Below are positions 23,292 through 31,570 of a stretch of DNA of 32,752 bases, one piece after another. The stretch spans positions 1,067 through 33,818 of the forward strand of contig MUZY01000241.1 in assembly GCA_003266065.1 (NCBI GenBank). The letters are read 5' to 3'. Position 1 is the first letter of the stretch, and every line of letters starts with the position of its first letter. This stretch comes from Methanosphaera sp. rholeuAM130. GTDB lineage: Archaea; Methanobacteriota; Methanobacteria; Methanobacteriales; Methanobacteriaceae. Position numbers and translations under genes: made by a program. The notes below the pieces were generated by a model, which was not told the origin of the DNA, ran no database searches, and saw only the letters and a list, made by a program, of their open reading frames with translations.

Positions 23292-23825
23292 TTATAAATA
23301 TTGTCTAAATTCACTTATCGTCAATAGCGGTTCAAATATTATTCCTCTTTTTTCGAAGGTGTCTTTAGCTCCCTCTTCACGGTCTACTATTACAAATGCC
23401 TTGATTATGTTTCCACCGTTGTCTTCTATCACATCTATTGCCTTAAGCAGTGATCCGCCCGTTGTCGTAACGTCCTCTACTATTATCACATTGTCGTTTT
23501 CGTTCAACTGTCCTTCAATCTGTTTGGATGTACCGTATGATTTCTTTTCCTTTCTAATCATTAGCATAGGCTTTTTTGATATCAGCGACGTTGCGGTTGC
23601 AATGGGGACTGCTCCCAATGCCGGTCCTGCTATCTTGTCGATGTCCTCATCAATATTTTCGGTTATAAGATGTGCAACACATTCAAGTATTTCAGGCTCT
23701 GTAATTGCCTTTTTCATATCTACGTAGTAGTCGCTCTTTTTACCTGAGGATAACGTGAAGTCTCCAAACTTAATCACATCGTTTTCTTTTAATAATTCTA
23801 TCAGTTTATTCTTGTATTCATTCAT
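23292..23825 (-). CDS. pyrE: Orotate phosphoribosyltransferase
   Basis: This 177-residue enzyme converts orotate and PRPP to OMP in pyrimidine synthesis. Seen: the N-terminal LKENDVIKFGDFTLSSGKKS, GPALGAVPIATA, RKEKKSYGTS (flexible loop) and the PRPP motif VIIVEDVTTTGGS. The frame is open to 23879, but the ATG at 23825 after GAAGGTGA is the right start; it fits archaeal PyrE length. The PRC-barrel gene ends 34 bases upstream on the same strand, so the two probably form an operon. Confidence 0.95.
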   Translation of the reverse strand: MNEYKNKLIELLKENDVIKFGDFTLSSGKKSDYYVDMKKAITEPEILECVAHLITENIDEDIDKIAGPALGAVPIATATSLISKKPMLMIRKEKKSYGTSKQIEGQLNENDNVIIVEDVTTTGGSLLKAIDVIEDNGGNIIKAFVIVDREEGAKDTFEKRGIIFEPLLTISEFRQYL

Positions 23826-23859
23826 AATTTCACCTTCGGCGTAATATAAGAAGTAACAG

Positions 23860-24096
23860 TTATAGGGTACCGTTCTCAAGGGGATCTTTTATCAAAATCT
23901 TATCCCCTATTCTTAGCACTTCTTCAAATGGAATACGAATTTTTTCATGTTTATCATCGGATTCACTTTGATTTGTCACTATTAAAGATTCCAGGATATT
24001 GGTTGTCGTGTCAACTTCGACGTCTACTGCTTTTCCCAATATTGTGGCTTCGTTATTGACTACTTCCTTACCAATAATATTATCAACGATTCTCAT
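23860..24096 (-). CDS. Single-domain PRC-barrel protein
   Basis: This 78-residue protein consists of one PRC-barrel: MRIVDNIIGKEVVNNEATILGKAVDVEVD, then ILESLIV, ending in IPFEEVLRIGDKILIKDP. The size and fold resemble the small archaeal PRC-barrel family that includes haloarchaeal CdpB1, a SepF-binding division protein, but orthology is not shown. The start is ATG 24096; a GTG at 24105 is possible. It lies directly upstream of pyrE, separated by 34 bases, and likely shares its transcript. Confidence 0.8.
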   Translation of the reverse strand: MRIVDNIIGKEVVNNEATILGKAVDVEVDTTTNILESLIVTNQSESDDKHEKIRIPFEEVLRIGDKILIKDPLENGTL

Positions 24097-24237
24097 TAAA
24101 ATCACTTAAACTTCCATATTATATAATTAGTTATTATTTTTATAGGTATTATTTTTTTATCATATTATATATATAAATAATATATAAATGAAAATAATAT
24201 TTTTTAATTATAAATATGATTTCTATGGAGTTGCAAA

Positions 24238-24750
24238 ATGATGAAAGTGTATAACTTGGATGCATCCGCATTAATAAATGGTTTTTATAAGGAGGACTGT
24301 TTAAATGTCATGGTTTCTTCCGCAGCAGCTGAAATCAAGGATATCAATGCCGAAATGTTAATGAATAACTGTATCAACGATGGAATACTCAAAATAGAAT
24401 CCGTTGACAGTAGGGAATATCCCCGATTGAACGATGTCCTGCTGGACTCGGGTGATTATATGAGATTATCCCAGACAGACAGGGATGTCGTTGCATTAGC
24501 CTTAAAGTATGAATCGATGGGTCATGACGTAGTAACCATCAGCGATGACTATTCTATCCAGAATGTTCTGAAATTGTTGAATCTCAAGTTTCAGGGTGTT
24601 TATACCAAGGGCATCAGTCAAACGGTTACTTGGCAAAAGATATGCAAGGGCTGTCGAAGGGAGTATCCTGGAGATACGAAGTTGATAGAATGTGACGTTT
24701 GCGGATCGCCAATCATCAGAAAACGTAGGAATTCCCATAGAAACTATTAG
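24238..24750 (+). CDS. nob1: Nob1-type PIN-domain endoribonuclease
   Basis: This 170-residue protein has a PIN domain (DASALINGF at 8-16, TDRDVVALALKY, VVTISDDYSIQNVLKLL) with the acidic metal-binding residues, followed by a C-terminal zinc ribbon (CKGCRREYP...CDVCGSP). This is the archaeal Nob1 layout, the endonuclease that trims the 3' end of small-subunit rRNA. Start ATG follows GGAG; ATG at 24241 is adjacent. It heads a three-gene run with the DUF2117-like gene 12 bases downstream and MMP2. Confidence 0.9.
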   Translation: MMKVYNLDASALINGFYKEDCLNVMVSSAAAEIKDINAEMLMNNCINDGILKIESVDSREYPRLNDVLLDSGDYMRLSQTDRDVVALALKYESMGHDVVTISDDYSIQNVLKLLNLKFQGVYTKGISQTVTWQKICKGCRREYPGDTKLIECDVCGSPIIRKRRNSHRNY

Positions 24751-24762
24751 GAAGTATGGATT

Positions 24763-25896
24763 ATGACATTAAATATTGGTGTTATTGTACATGGTCCGGG
24801 AATTATAGACTCCGGATGTGCATTAAAGATTATAGACATGCTTTCGGCGATGGGTAATGTTTCATGCAGATTGGGTGGTACTATGGGTAGAACCGCCGTA
24901 ATCGATGCATCTTTGGAGGATGTTATAGACATATCCAGAAAACTGTTGCCCAGTCAATCTATACGATTGATGGCCGAGGATAATGATATACTGTTCTTGT
25001 TGAACTATGGAAAAAGTCAGGTGACGGGTCATACATTCGGTTATAAGGTTTACACTAACAGTCAATGCAATGCAAAGCTGATTCAAGTCGAAAGACCTGC
25101 CGAAGAGGACGGCGTCATCATATCATGGTCTGATGAAATAGATGAAGACTTTCTGCAGGAAATTTCCCATAGATTACAATTGCCTGTAATATCCTCGGAT
25201 GAAGCGAAAGGGATTGCCTGTGATGAATCATCAATAAACGATGACAATTCAATCATAAGACGTAAGGTCGCAGGTGTAGCACCTGGTGAAAATATCATGC
25301 TAAACGGCGTTATAATCGGACGAGTTACAGATGATGATTTGATAGTAATCGCTAAAGATAATCGTATAATCGGCATGGAGGGTGGAGTTATCAAGGAACA
25401 TGGCTTGGAAAAGCTGGGGGAAGTTGACTTAAAAAAAGCCATTATAAAAACGGGTCTTCTCAGAAAATCTGATAATGTCAAGCCAAGGATAATCAAAAAC
25501 ACCGTTAACAGACAGACGGCAGTGTATCTTGATCATGCGGCTGAAGATATCTATAAATACAGGGATAATGCAGTCATCGTTAGTGTGGGGGATGACACCA
25601 CGCTGCTTTCATCGGACATATTATACAGGTTTGAAGTACCGGTCATTGGAATAACGGATGGTGACTTGGATAAGGTTGTCGAAAAAGCCTTCCGGATGGA
25701 TGATTCCCTTATAATCCAACTGGAATCCGGATGGGATGATATTGTAGGCAAACGGATTTTCAATGAAATATTTGACCAAAAACAGATTATTGACATCGAT
25801 TCGATAGATTCGCTTAAGGATGAAATAATAAATCTCATCAATCGGATGGATATCGATTATCACATAGTCGATAATCAATTGGCTAAAAAGTTTTAA
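24763..25896 (+). CDS. DUF2117-like archaeal protein
   Basis: This 377-residue protein has an N-terminal IGVIVHGPGIIDSGCALKIIDML and LGGTMGRTAVIDASLEDVID, which recall the DUF2117 family of methanogens; the family name is from memory and moderately sure. A later stretch NAVIVSVGDDTTLLSSDILYRF at about 265-286 and VPVIGITDGDLDKVV looks like a nucleotide-fold (TOPRIM/Rossmann-like) domain. There are no membrane segments. It lies between nob1 and mmp2, 12 and 39 bases away. The function is unknown; its neighbours suggest nothing beyond growth-linked expression. Confidence 0.72.
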   Translation: MTLNIGVIVHGPGIIDSGCALKIIDMLSAMGNVSCRLGGTMGRTAVIDASLEDVIDISRKLLPSQSIRLMAEDNDILFLLNYGKSQVTGHTFGYKVYTNSQCNAKLIQVERPAEEDGVIISWSDEIDEDFLQEISHRLQLPVISSDEAKGIACDESSINDDNSIIRRKVAGVAPGENIMLNGVIIGRVTDDDLIVIAKDNRIIGMEGGVIKEHGLEKLGEVDLKKAIIKTGLLRKSDNVKPRIIKNTVNRQTAVYLDHAAEDIYKYRDNAVIVSVGDDTTLLSSDILYRFEVPVIGITDGDLDKVVEKAFRMDDSLIIQLESGWDDIVGKRIFNEIFDQKQIIDIDSIDSLKDEIINLINRMDIDYHIVDNQLAKKF

Positions 25897-25935
25897 ATAA
25901 TGCATAATAAAGATTATCATATATAATATGGGGGT

Positions 25936-26925
25936 ATGAATTTGGACTTTGATGCAATAGTGGAGTCTATAAAGACATTCAAGGGCGTAACCAGAAAGCA
26001 TTCCATAGCCGATGTTCGCGAAAGCCTGAAAGATGTCTATAATATATCGGGAAATGTTTATCTTGCCTTCGGTGACGATGCGGCGGCTATAGATATTGGA
26101 AATAATCAGCTGATGCTGCTTGCCACCGATGGAATATGGGGTGCTTTGATGGATATTGATCCCTGGTGGTCAGGTTATTGTTCGGTTCTTGTAAACGTCA
26201 ATGACATTGCCGCTATGGGTGGTTTGCCTATGGGCATGACCAATGTATTGTCCTCCAGTGATGATGAGGTTACCAAACAGATAATGGATGGAATCAAGGA
26301 AGGGGTTAAGAAGTTTGGCGTACCGATGGTAGGCGGTCATACTCATCCGGACACTCCATATGATGCATTGGATGTGGCCATCAGCGGTATAGTGGATAGG
26401 GATGCTGTCATTCCAAGTTGCGGTGCAAAGGTGGATGATGATGTTATAGTGGCCGTTGACTTGGATGGACGGGTATATCCCGGTACCGAGATTAACTGGG
26501 ATACTACCAGCGACAAATCCCCGGAATATGTTCAAAATCAGATTAGGATAATGAACACTATCGGCAAGAAGCATTTGGTCAATGCTGCAAAGGACATCAG
26601 CAATCCCGGTATTGTAGGTACGCTTGGCATGTTGCTTGAAGCATCAGGCAAGGGTGCCGATATTGACATGGAGCTTATTCCAAAACCCGATGATATCGAT
26701 TGGATCAAATGGTTTATGATGTATCCCGGTTCCGCATTCGTATTGACGTGCGAGAGTCAAAACACGTCAAGTGTATTGGAGTTGTTGAATGGGGCTAATA
26801 TCACGGCTTCATGTATTGGAAAGGTCAATGACACCCATAAATTAATGATGAGCTATGGGAATGAAAAAAGATGCGTCTTTGATTTTGACAATGAAATCAT
26901 CATGGGCTTTTCCGAAGACAGATGA
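25936..26925 (+). CDS. mmp2: Methanogenesis marker protein 2 (AIR synthase-related)
   Basis: This 329-residue protein of the PurM/SelD/HypE/ThiL ATP-binding superfamily has GDDAAAID at about 46-53, LLATDGIWG, VNDIAAMGGLPMGM (~90-103) and GGHTHPDTPYD (~135-145). The pattern matches methanogenesis marker 2, a protein present across methanogens with no confirmed role. An ATP-dependent phospho-transfer or synthetase step is expected from the superfamily. The start ATG follows GGGGGT. It closes the nob1 run, and mmp3 begins 276 bases downstream. Confidence 0.85.
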   Translation: MNLDFDAIVESIKTFKGVTRKHSIADVRESLKDVYNISGNVYLAFGDDAAAIDIGNNQLMLLATDGIWGALMDIDPWWSGYCSVLVNVNDIAAMGGLPMGMTNVLSSSDDEVTKQIMDGIKEGVKKFGVPMVGGHTHPDTPYDALDVAISGIVDRDAVIPSCGAKVDDDVIVAVDLDGRVYPGTEINWDTTSDKSPEYVQNQIRIMNTIGKKHLVNAAKDISNPGIVGTLGMLLEASGKGADIDMELIPKPDDIDWIKWFMMYPGSAFVLTCESQNTSSVLELLNGANITASCIGKVNDTHKLMMSYGNEKRCVFDFDNEIIMGFSEDR

Positions 26926-27201
26926 CTTCTTCAAATCATTACTTTTTTGTCGTTATATTTTTCAGCATATTTTCACGTCCTGTGGATGTTCAATTAAGAA
27001 TATTTAATCGGATTCTTTTTCTCTATTTTTCCATTTTTTACCCAAAATTTTATCCCATTACGATACCAATATTTTATTTATATTTCTTATTAGAAACTAA
27101 TTAATATTATAAAATTCAAAAATTAAAACATAGGAATTACTTCATAAAATTTCTAATAAAAATTAATGCTCAAAATAAATATCATATGTTGAGGCGAGAA
27201 A

Positions 27202-28734
27202 ATGCAAGTTAAAATCAATGGAGTTGAAATGGAATTAAAGGCTGGTTCAACCGTTGAAGATGCTATAAAACAAGCTGACGCTCCATATGTTAGTGGCTGT
27301 GCAATTTCCTTAATTGAGGCAAGGGAAGAACTTGAAAGTCATGTTAACAAGTATAAGATAATCACCACAAAAGGCAGTATTATCATAGAGCTTGTAGACG
27401 ACTTGGCTTACATCACTAACTTCTGGAAAAACCATTATAAGGAGTTTGCATCCACGCTAATCAGGTGGACAACATCCAATGAAGTGGCTATGGGTGCAAT
27501 AGTAACGGACTTGGAACCATCCCATGACGAATATCTATACAACAGATGGGATGTAATTCTAAGTTTGTCCGGTTTTTCCAATGAGGCAACTCACGTTTTA
27601 TTTTCAAAATCAAAACATAGGGCTGTCTATGGGGTGCCTGATGAAAACAGGGGAGTATTCGCTACCGTCGTCGGTGGTAAAAGAACCGTGTTGAATCTGA
27701 AGAATACCGATAACATTTTAGGTGTAGAGCCTGTCATCGAAAGAAAAAGCGTTGTTAAGACAGCATCTGTCACTGACTTATCTACAAAACTCAGTGAAGG
27801 TAATGAACTCTATACCTTTATAGAAGTAGAGGCCAATCAGGAAGCGCCACGTTCATTTGAACATTTTCTTAAAATCATAGAAGATGGAACGCTTACCGTA
27901 GATTACGAATCAGAAAGTTTCATTGGAAACTTTGACTTACGCGGACTGGAAAAAGACTCTGAAATAATCGAAAAGAGAAAACGTGGTACTGTCACATTAA
28001 GAAATCAAGGCTATGGTGTTGGCAGCGTATACTTGTACCGGGAAAATCGGGTATCATCACCATCACATAATGTGGTTGGCTACATAACAAAGGGCATGCA
28101 ATTGTTGGATACGGTAAAGGAAAATGATAAATTAACAGTTTTAACAAGCCCTGCCAAAATATCTACGGTTGCAATGACTCAGGCCGCCGCTGATGAATAT
28201 CTTACTTCAATGAATATTGAACATAGCCGTGACGGATTAACGGATGATGATGCCATTATCGTAGCACAGGATCCGTTATATACGGTTGACATAACTCACA
28301 CCGGTAAAATCAGTACCCTTGGTGTTCCTAAGGAAGACTTTGTTGAAATCGAATTATATGAGGATGAGTCACCAAGTTCGGTATGGTACTTCAGAAAGAT
28401 TACCGGACTGTTGGATGGTGATGTCGGACACCTGCTTGTGGACATGGCTCTAAAGGAAATGGATATTATCATGTTTAAGGCAGTAAATAAGGAAGCAAAG
28501 GGTCTGATACCTGAGAAGTTACCTGATGGAATAGTACATGCATGGGATATTTGTGTAAGCAACATGGCATGTAAGCATATAGGTAATATTGGAATTAGAT
28601 TTGTAGATAATACTGAATTTGGCCCGACAGGAGAATCGTTCAACAGTACTAATATTATTGGAAGAGTTGTAGCCGGATGTGAAAACTTCAAAACATTCAA
28701 GGAAGGGGACACGATTTATGTCAGAGAAAGATAA
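27202..28734 (+). CDS. mmp3: Methanogenesis marker protein 3 (UPF0288), MCR activation complex subunit
   Basis: This 510-residue protein of the UPF0288 family (methanogenesis marker 3) starts with a ubiquitin-like MQVKINGVEMELKAGSTVEDAIK, followed by GCAISL with Cys33, and has a cyclophilin-like part in the middle and C-terminus (IELYEDESPSSVWYFRKITGL). C-terminal cysteines appear in DICVSNMACKH and GCENF. In Methanococcus maripaludis Mmp3 copurifies with McrC, Mmp7, Mmp17 and component A2 in the ATP-driven MCR activation complex. ATG is preceded by GAGGCGA. It is the first gene of the mmp3-6-5-15-17-nifB run, and mmp6 overlaps its end. Confidence 0.93.
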   Translation: MQVKINGVEMELKAGSTVEDAIKQADAPYVSGCAISLIEAREELESHVNKYKIITTKGSIIIELVDDLAYITNFWKNHYKEFASTLIRWTTSNEVAMGAIVTDLEPSHDEYLYNRWDVILSLSGFSNEATHVLFSKSKHRAVYGVPDENRGVFATVVGGKRTVLNLKNTDNILGVEPVIERKSVVKTASVTDLSTKLSEGNELYTFIEVEANQEAPRSFEHFLKIIEDGTLTVDYESESFIGNFDLRGLEKDSEIIEKRKRGTVTLRNQGYGVGSVYLYRENRVSSPSHNVVGYITKGMQLLDTVKENDKLTVLTSPAKISTVAMTQAAADEYLTSMNIEHSRDGLTDDDAIIVAQDPLYTVDITHTGKISTLGVPKEDFVEIELYEDESPSSVWYFRKITGLLDGDVGHLLVDMALKEMDIIMFKAVNKEAKGLIPEKLPDGIVHAWDICVSNMACKHIGNIGIRFVDNTEFGPTGESFNSTNIIGRVVAGCENFKTFKEGDTIYVRER

Positions 28735-29218
28735 GGATATTGATAGTGAATTCTGCCATATTCCAATGGGTGATGGAACATATAGGGATTCCGATCAAAA
28801 GGATAAGATTACGCGTATGATTATATTGGGACCGGGTTGTTCAGTAAGTTCTAAGGAACTGTTAAACTTCCTTCACATGCTTGAATTACCAATAAATATT
28901 CGTTTAACCTGTTATGGTGCTAATTTAAACGGATATCCCGATTTGGTAATGGAAGCCGTGGAAAAAGCCAGAGAACTTGATCCGAATCACATATTCATTA
29001 AATTCAGGGGATTTCCACCAGGCGATCCTAGAAGATGCAGAGCTAAACGTGGAGGGGCAAGGGAAGGTTTCCATCAGATAGAAGCCGAATATAAATTGCT
29101 GCCGGATGTCAGTGTTGCTCTGGAAAATCCAAGACATGTTGATTTAAATCCACCTAAGAAAGTGGAATTGGATGAATTTATTGATATAGTAAATGAATAC
29201 GATAAAAACAAGAAATAA
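28718..29218 (+). CDS. mmp6: Methanogenesis marker protein 6
   Basis: This 166-residue protein matches methanogenesis marker 6: GPGCSVSSKELL (38-49), RLTCYGANLNGYPD (62-75), and RGFPPGDPRRCRAKRGGARE (97-116). Four cysteines (13, 41, 65, 107) are spread along the chain. The function is unknown. The start ATG at 28718 lies inside the mmp3 coding region, which ends at 28734, behind AAGGGG, so translation is coupled. An earlier in-frame start at 28679 lacks a ribosome binding site. mmp5 starts 55 bases downstream. Confidence 0.9.
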   Translation: MSEKDKDIDSEFCHIPMGDGTYRDSDQKDKITRMIILGPGCSVSSKELLNFLHMLELPINIRLTCYGANLNGYPDLVMEAVEKARELDPNHIFIKFRGFPPGDPRRCRAKRGGAREGFHQIEAEYKLLPDVSVALENPRHVDLNPPKKVELDEFIDIVNEYDKNKK

Positions 29219-29273
29219 CTTTTTAGAAAAAAATACGATAAAAAAAGATGAAATAGGAATTTGAGGTTATATT

Positions 29274-29732
29274 ATGAAAGTTGCAATATTTCCACCTAAC
29301 TCTATGATATTGGCGGATATGATAGTTAGAAGTGGACATGAACCTTTAGTTGTTCAAAAACAGATGCAAAAAAAGGTAACGAGTCCTGATTTGGATGCAC
29401 CTCCGTTTAACATGACAGAAAATGATCCGATTGATGGATTAAAGTATGCGGCAATAGAAGTGCCGTCCGGTGTTCGTGGACGTATGTCACTGTTTGGTCC
29501 GATTATAGAAGAAGCAGAAGCAGCAATCATTATGTATGAAGCACCATACGGTTTCGGTTGCGTAGGATGTGCAAGATCATCTGAATTAACGGTATTTTCA
29601 CTTAGAAGAAAGGATATTCCAGTACTTGAATTGGATTATCCGACCTCACGTGACGATACTATTGAAATGGTACATAAGATAAATACATTTTTAGACATGT
29701 TAAAGGACAAGGAGAGTGACAGCGATGATTAA
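29274..29732 (+). CDS. mmp5: Methanogenesis marker protein 5
   Basis: This 152-residue protein matches methanogenesis marker 5: MKVAIFPPNSMILADMI at the N-terminus, ITERD-like TENDPIDGLKYAAIEVPSG, RGRMSLFGPIIEEAEAAIIM, and FGCVGCARSSEL with Cys96 and Cys99. The CX2C could bind a metal or Fe-S cluster. No function is known. It starts after TGAGGTTATATT and overlaps mmp15 by 8 bases at its end. Confidence 0.9.
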   Translation: MKVAIFPPNSMILADMIVRSGHEPLVVQKQMQKKVTSPDLDAPPFNMTENDPIDGLKYAAIEVPSGVRGRMSLFGPIIEEAEAAIIMYEAPYGFGCVGCARSSELTVFSLRRKDIPVLELDYPTSRDDTIEMVHKINTFLDMLKDKESDSDD

Positions 29733-30981
29733 GATTGCACAATTATCCTGTGGAACAGAGTACAGTGGAGTTCAAAAGGAAATAGAAAAGGCGGCCGAAA
29801 CGTTTGGTGCACAGATGGTCATGCCCGATGTCAACCTTGACGATATAGATGAAGCCTATGAAAAATTCGGGTTAAGCTGTGCAAGTTCAAGTTTAAAGTT
29901 AATGATTGCAAGGGCAATGAGTCTGGTTGAAGGCAAAAATGAAGCCGATGCCGTATTCATATGTACCTGTTTCAGATGTGCGGAAGCTGCAATTGCAAGA
30001 AACGAAGTGCGCAGATTGATACAAAACTATACTGACCTGCCCGTGGTTACATATTCCTTCACAGAAAAAACGAAGGCGTCAGAATTGTTTATCCGTATGG
30101 AAGCACTTACAACTATCGTTGCAAGAAAAAGTGTTCTTGCACGTGAAAAACAGGAAGGACTTACCCTTGGTATAGACAGCGGTTCAACAACCACCAAAGT
30201 TGCATTAATGGAGAAAAACGAAATTATCGGTACGGGATGGGTAAAAACCGGTGATATCATAGGATGTGCAAATGACGGTATCGCTCAGGCATTGGAAGGC
30301 ACAGACTATAAGTTGGACGACATCGAAGCGATAGGAACCACAGGTTATGGACGTATAACAATAGGTAAGGCCATGGGTGCAAAACTCATACAGGAGGAAA
30401 TATCCGTAAACAGTAAGGGAGCAGTATATCTTGCAGATGCACAGAAGGGTGAGGCCACGGTACTCGATATCGGTGGAATGGACAACAAGGTCATCACAGT
30501 AAACAATGGAATTCCTGATAACTTTACCATGGGTGGTATATGTGCAGGTGCATCCGGCCGATTCCTGGACATGACCAGCGGTAGGTTAGGCGTGGACATA
30601 ACTGAACTGGGTCCCTTAGCACAAAAGGGAAACTATAGAAATGCCGTCTTAAACAGTTACTGTATCGTATTCGGTATACAGGACTTGGTTACCTCTCTTG
30701 CCGGCGGAGCATCAAAGGAAGATGCTGCAAGTGCAGCATGTTATTCTGTAGCAGAACAGGTATATGAACAACAACTACAGGAAATTGACGTACGTGAACC
30801 ATTGATTCAGGTAGGAGGAACGTCACTCATAGCAGGACTTGTAGATGCCGTACAGGATATTCTTGGCGGTATAAACATTGTAGTACCTGAATACTCCCAG
30901 TATATTGGGGCTGTCGGTGCTGCAATGCTGGTATCAGGACTTAAAGACTCTGAAGTTGATGACAGCAAAAGATTCAAATAG
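29725..30981 (+). CDS. mmp15: Methanogenesis marker protein 15, BadF/HgdC-type ATPase
   Basis: This 418-residue protein has an N-terminal domain (1-140) with Cys9, Cys52, Cys80, Cys82 and Cys85, and an ASKHA-fold ATPase of the BadF/BcrA/HgdC family: GIDSGSTTTK (149-158), GTTGYGR (204-210), DIGGMDNK (248-255), GGICAGASGRFLD with Cys273, and Cys313 (SYCIVFG). In HgdC the two matching cysteines ligate one [4Fe-4S] between subunits and ATP drives electrons to low potential. This suggests ATP-driven electron transfer, but it is not proved for MMP15. ATG 29725 follows AAGGAGAG. It overlaps mmp5 by 8 bases. Confidence 0.92.
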   Translation: MIKIAQLSCGTEYSGVQKEIEKAAETFGAQMVMPDVNLDDIDEAYEKFGLSCASSSLKLMIARAMSLVEGKNEADAVFICTCFRCAEAAIARNEVRRLIQNYTDLPVVTYSFTEKTKASELFIRMEALTTIVARKSVLAREKQEGLTLGIDSGSTTTKVALMEKNEIIGTGWVKTGDIIGCANDGIAQALEGTDYKLDDIEAIGTTGYGRITIGKAMGAKLIQEEISVNSKGAVYLADAQKGEATVLDIGGMDNKVITVNNGIPDNFTMGGICAGASGRFLDMTSGRLGVDITELGPLAQKGNYRNAVLNSYCIVFGIQDLVTSLAGGASKEDAASAACYSVAEQVYEQQLQEIDVREPLIQVGGTSLIAGLVDAVQDILGGINIVVPEYSQYIGAVGAAMLVSGLKDSEVDDSKRFK

Positions 30982-30992
30982 GGGTTATTAAA

Positions 30993-31544
30993 ATGTATGT
31001 AGAATGCTATGATGAAGTAGGTGCACAGGTTTACGATACACTACTTAGACATACACTTCAAGACTTAAAATTAGCCCGTGCAATCAATGCAATAAAAATA
31101 TTCATAGATCCTCGCGAAGCACTATTTATAGGTGTTGTGAAGTTGGAGAAAGCCTCTCAGCCGATATACCTGGATGATATAGCTTCATATAAAATGGATA
31201 ATGGAGTGCTTAAGATTATAGTTGAAGATGAAAACTATATTCCTAACTTATTGAAAGCATTATGGGTCAGTGAAGGTCGTCAAAACGTCAACCAGCCGGA
31301 CAGGTATAAGATGGAAGTATCCAATCCTCAATTGGATCCAAAGAATTTCATCGTACACGACCCTTCCGAAGAATTAAAAAGAAAAGTGTATGATGCATTG
31401 TTTAGAGTAATGCCTGAAGGATTTAGGATGACTCGAAATGCAAGTAAGGATAACCTGATTTGTATCATGAGCAGTGATGAAATAATTGATGTCAAATGGG
31501 ACAAGAAATTTAATGAAGTAATTGAAGAAGTTAGAAATGCTTAA
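30993..31544 (+). CDS. mmp17: Methanogenesis marker protein 17, MCR activation complex subunit
   Basis: This 183-residue protein matches methanogenesis marker 17: MYVECYDEVGAQVYD, ARAINAIKIFIDPREALFI (29-47), YKMDNGVLKIIVEDE (66-80), HDPSEELKRKVYDALFRVMP (122-141) and ICIMSSDEI. The only cysteines are Cys5 and Cys157. Mmp17 is part of the MCR activation complex of M. maripaludis. It starts behind AGGGGTT, 11 bases after mmp15, and nifB follows after 26 bases. Confidence 0.88.
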   Translation: MYVECYDEVGAQVYDTLLRHTLQDLKLARAINAIKIFIDPREALFIGVVKLEKASQPIYLDDIASYKMDNGVLKIIVEDENYIPNLLKALWVSEGRQNVNQPDRYKMEVSNPQLDPKNFIVHDPSEELKRKVYDALFRVMPEGFRMTRNASKDNLICIMSSDEIIDVKWDKKFNEVIEEVRNA

Positions 31545-31570
31545 TTCTAACATTATTATGGGGGTTCAAT

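Noticed and set aside
26922..27104. 60-codon frame overlapping the end of mmp2
   Set aside because: T-rich termination region gives a Phe-rich product; no ribosome binding site or family resemblance.
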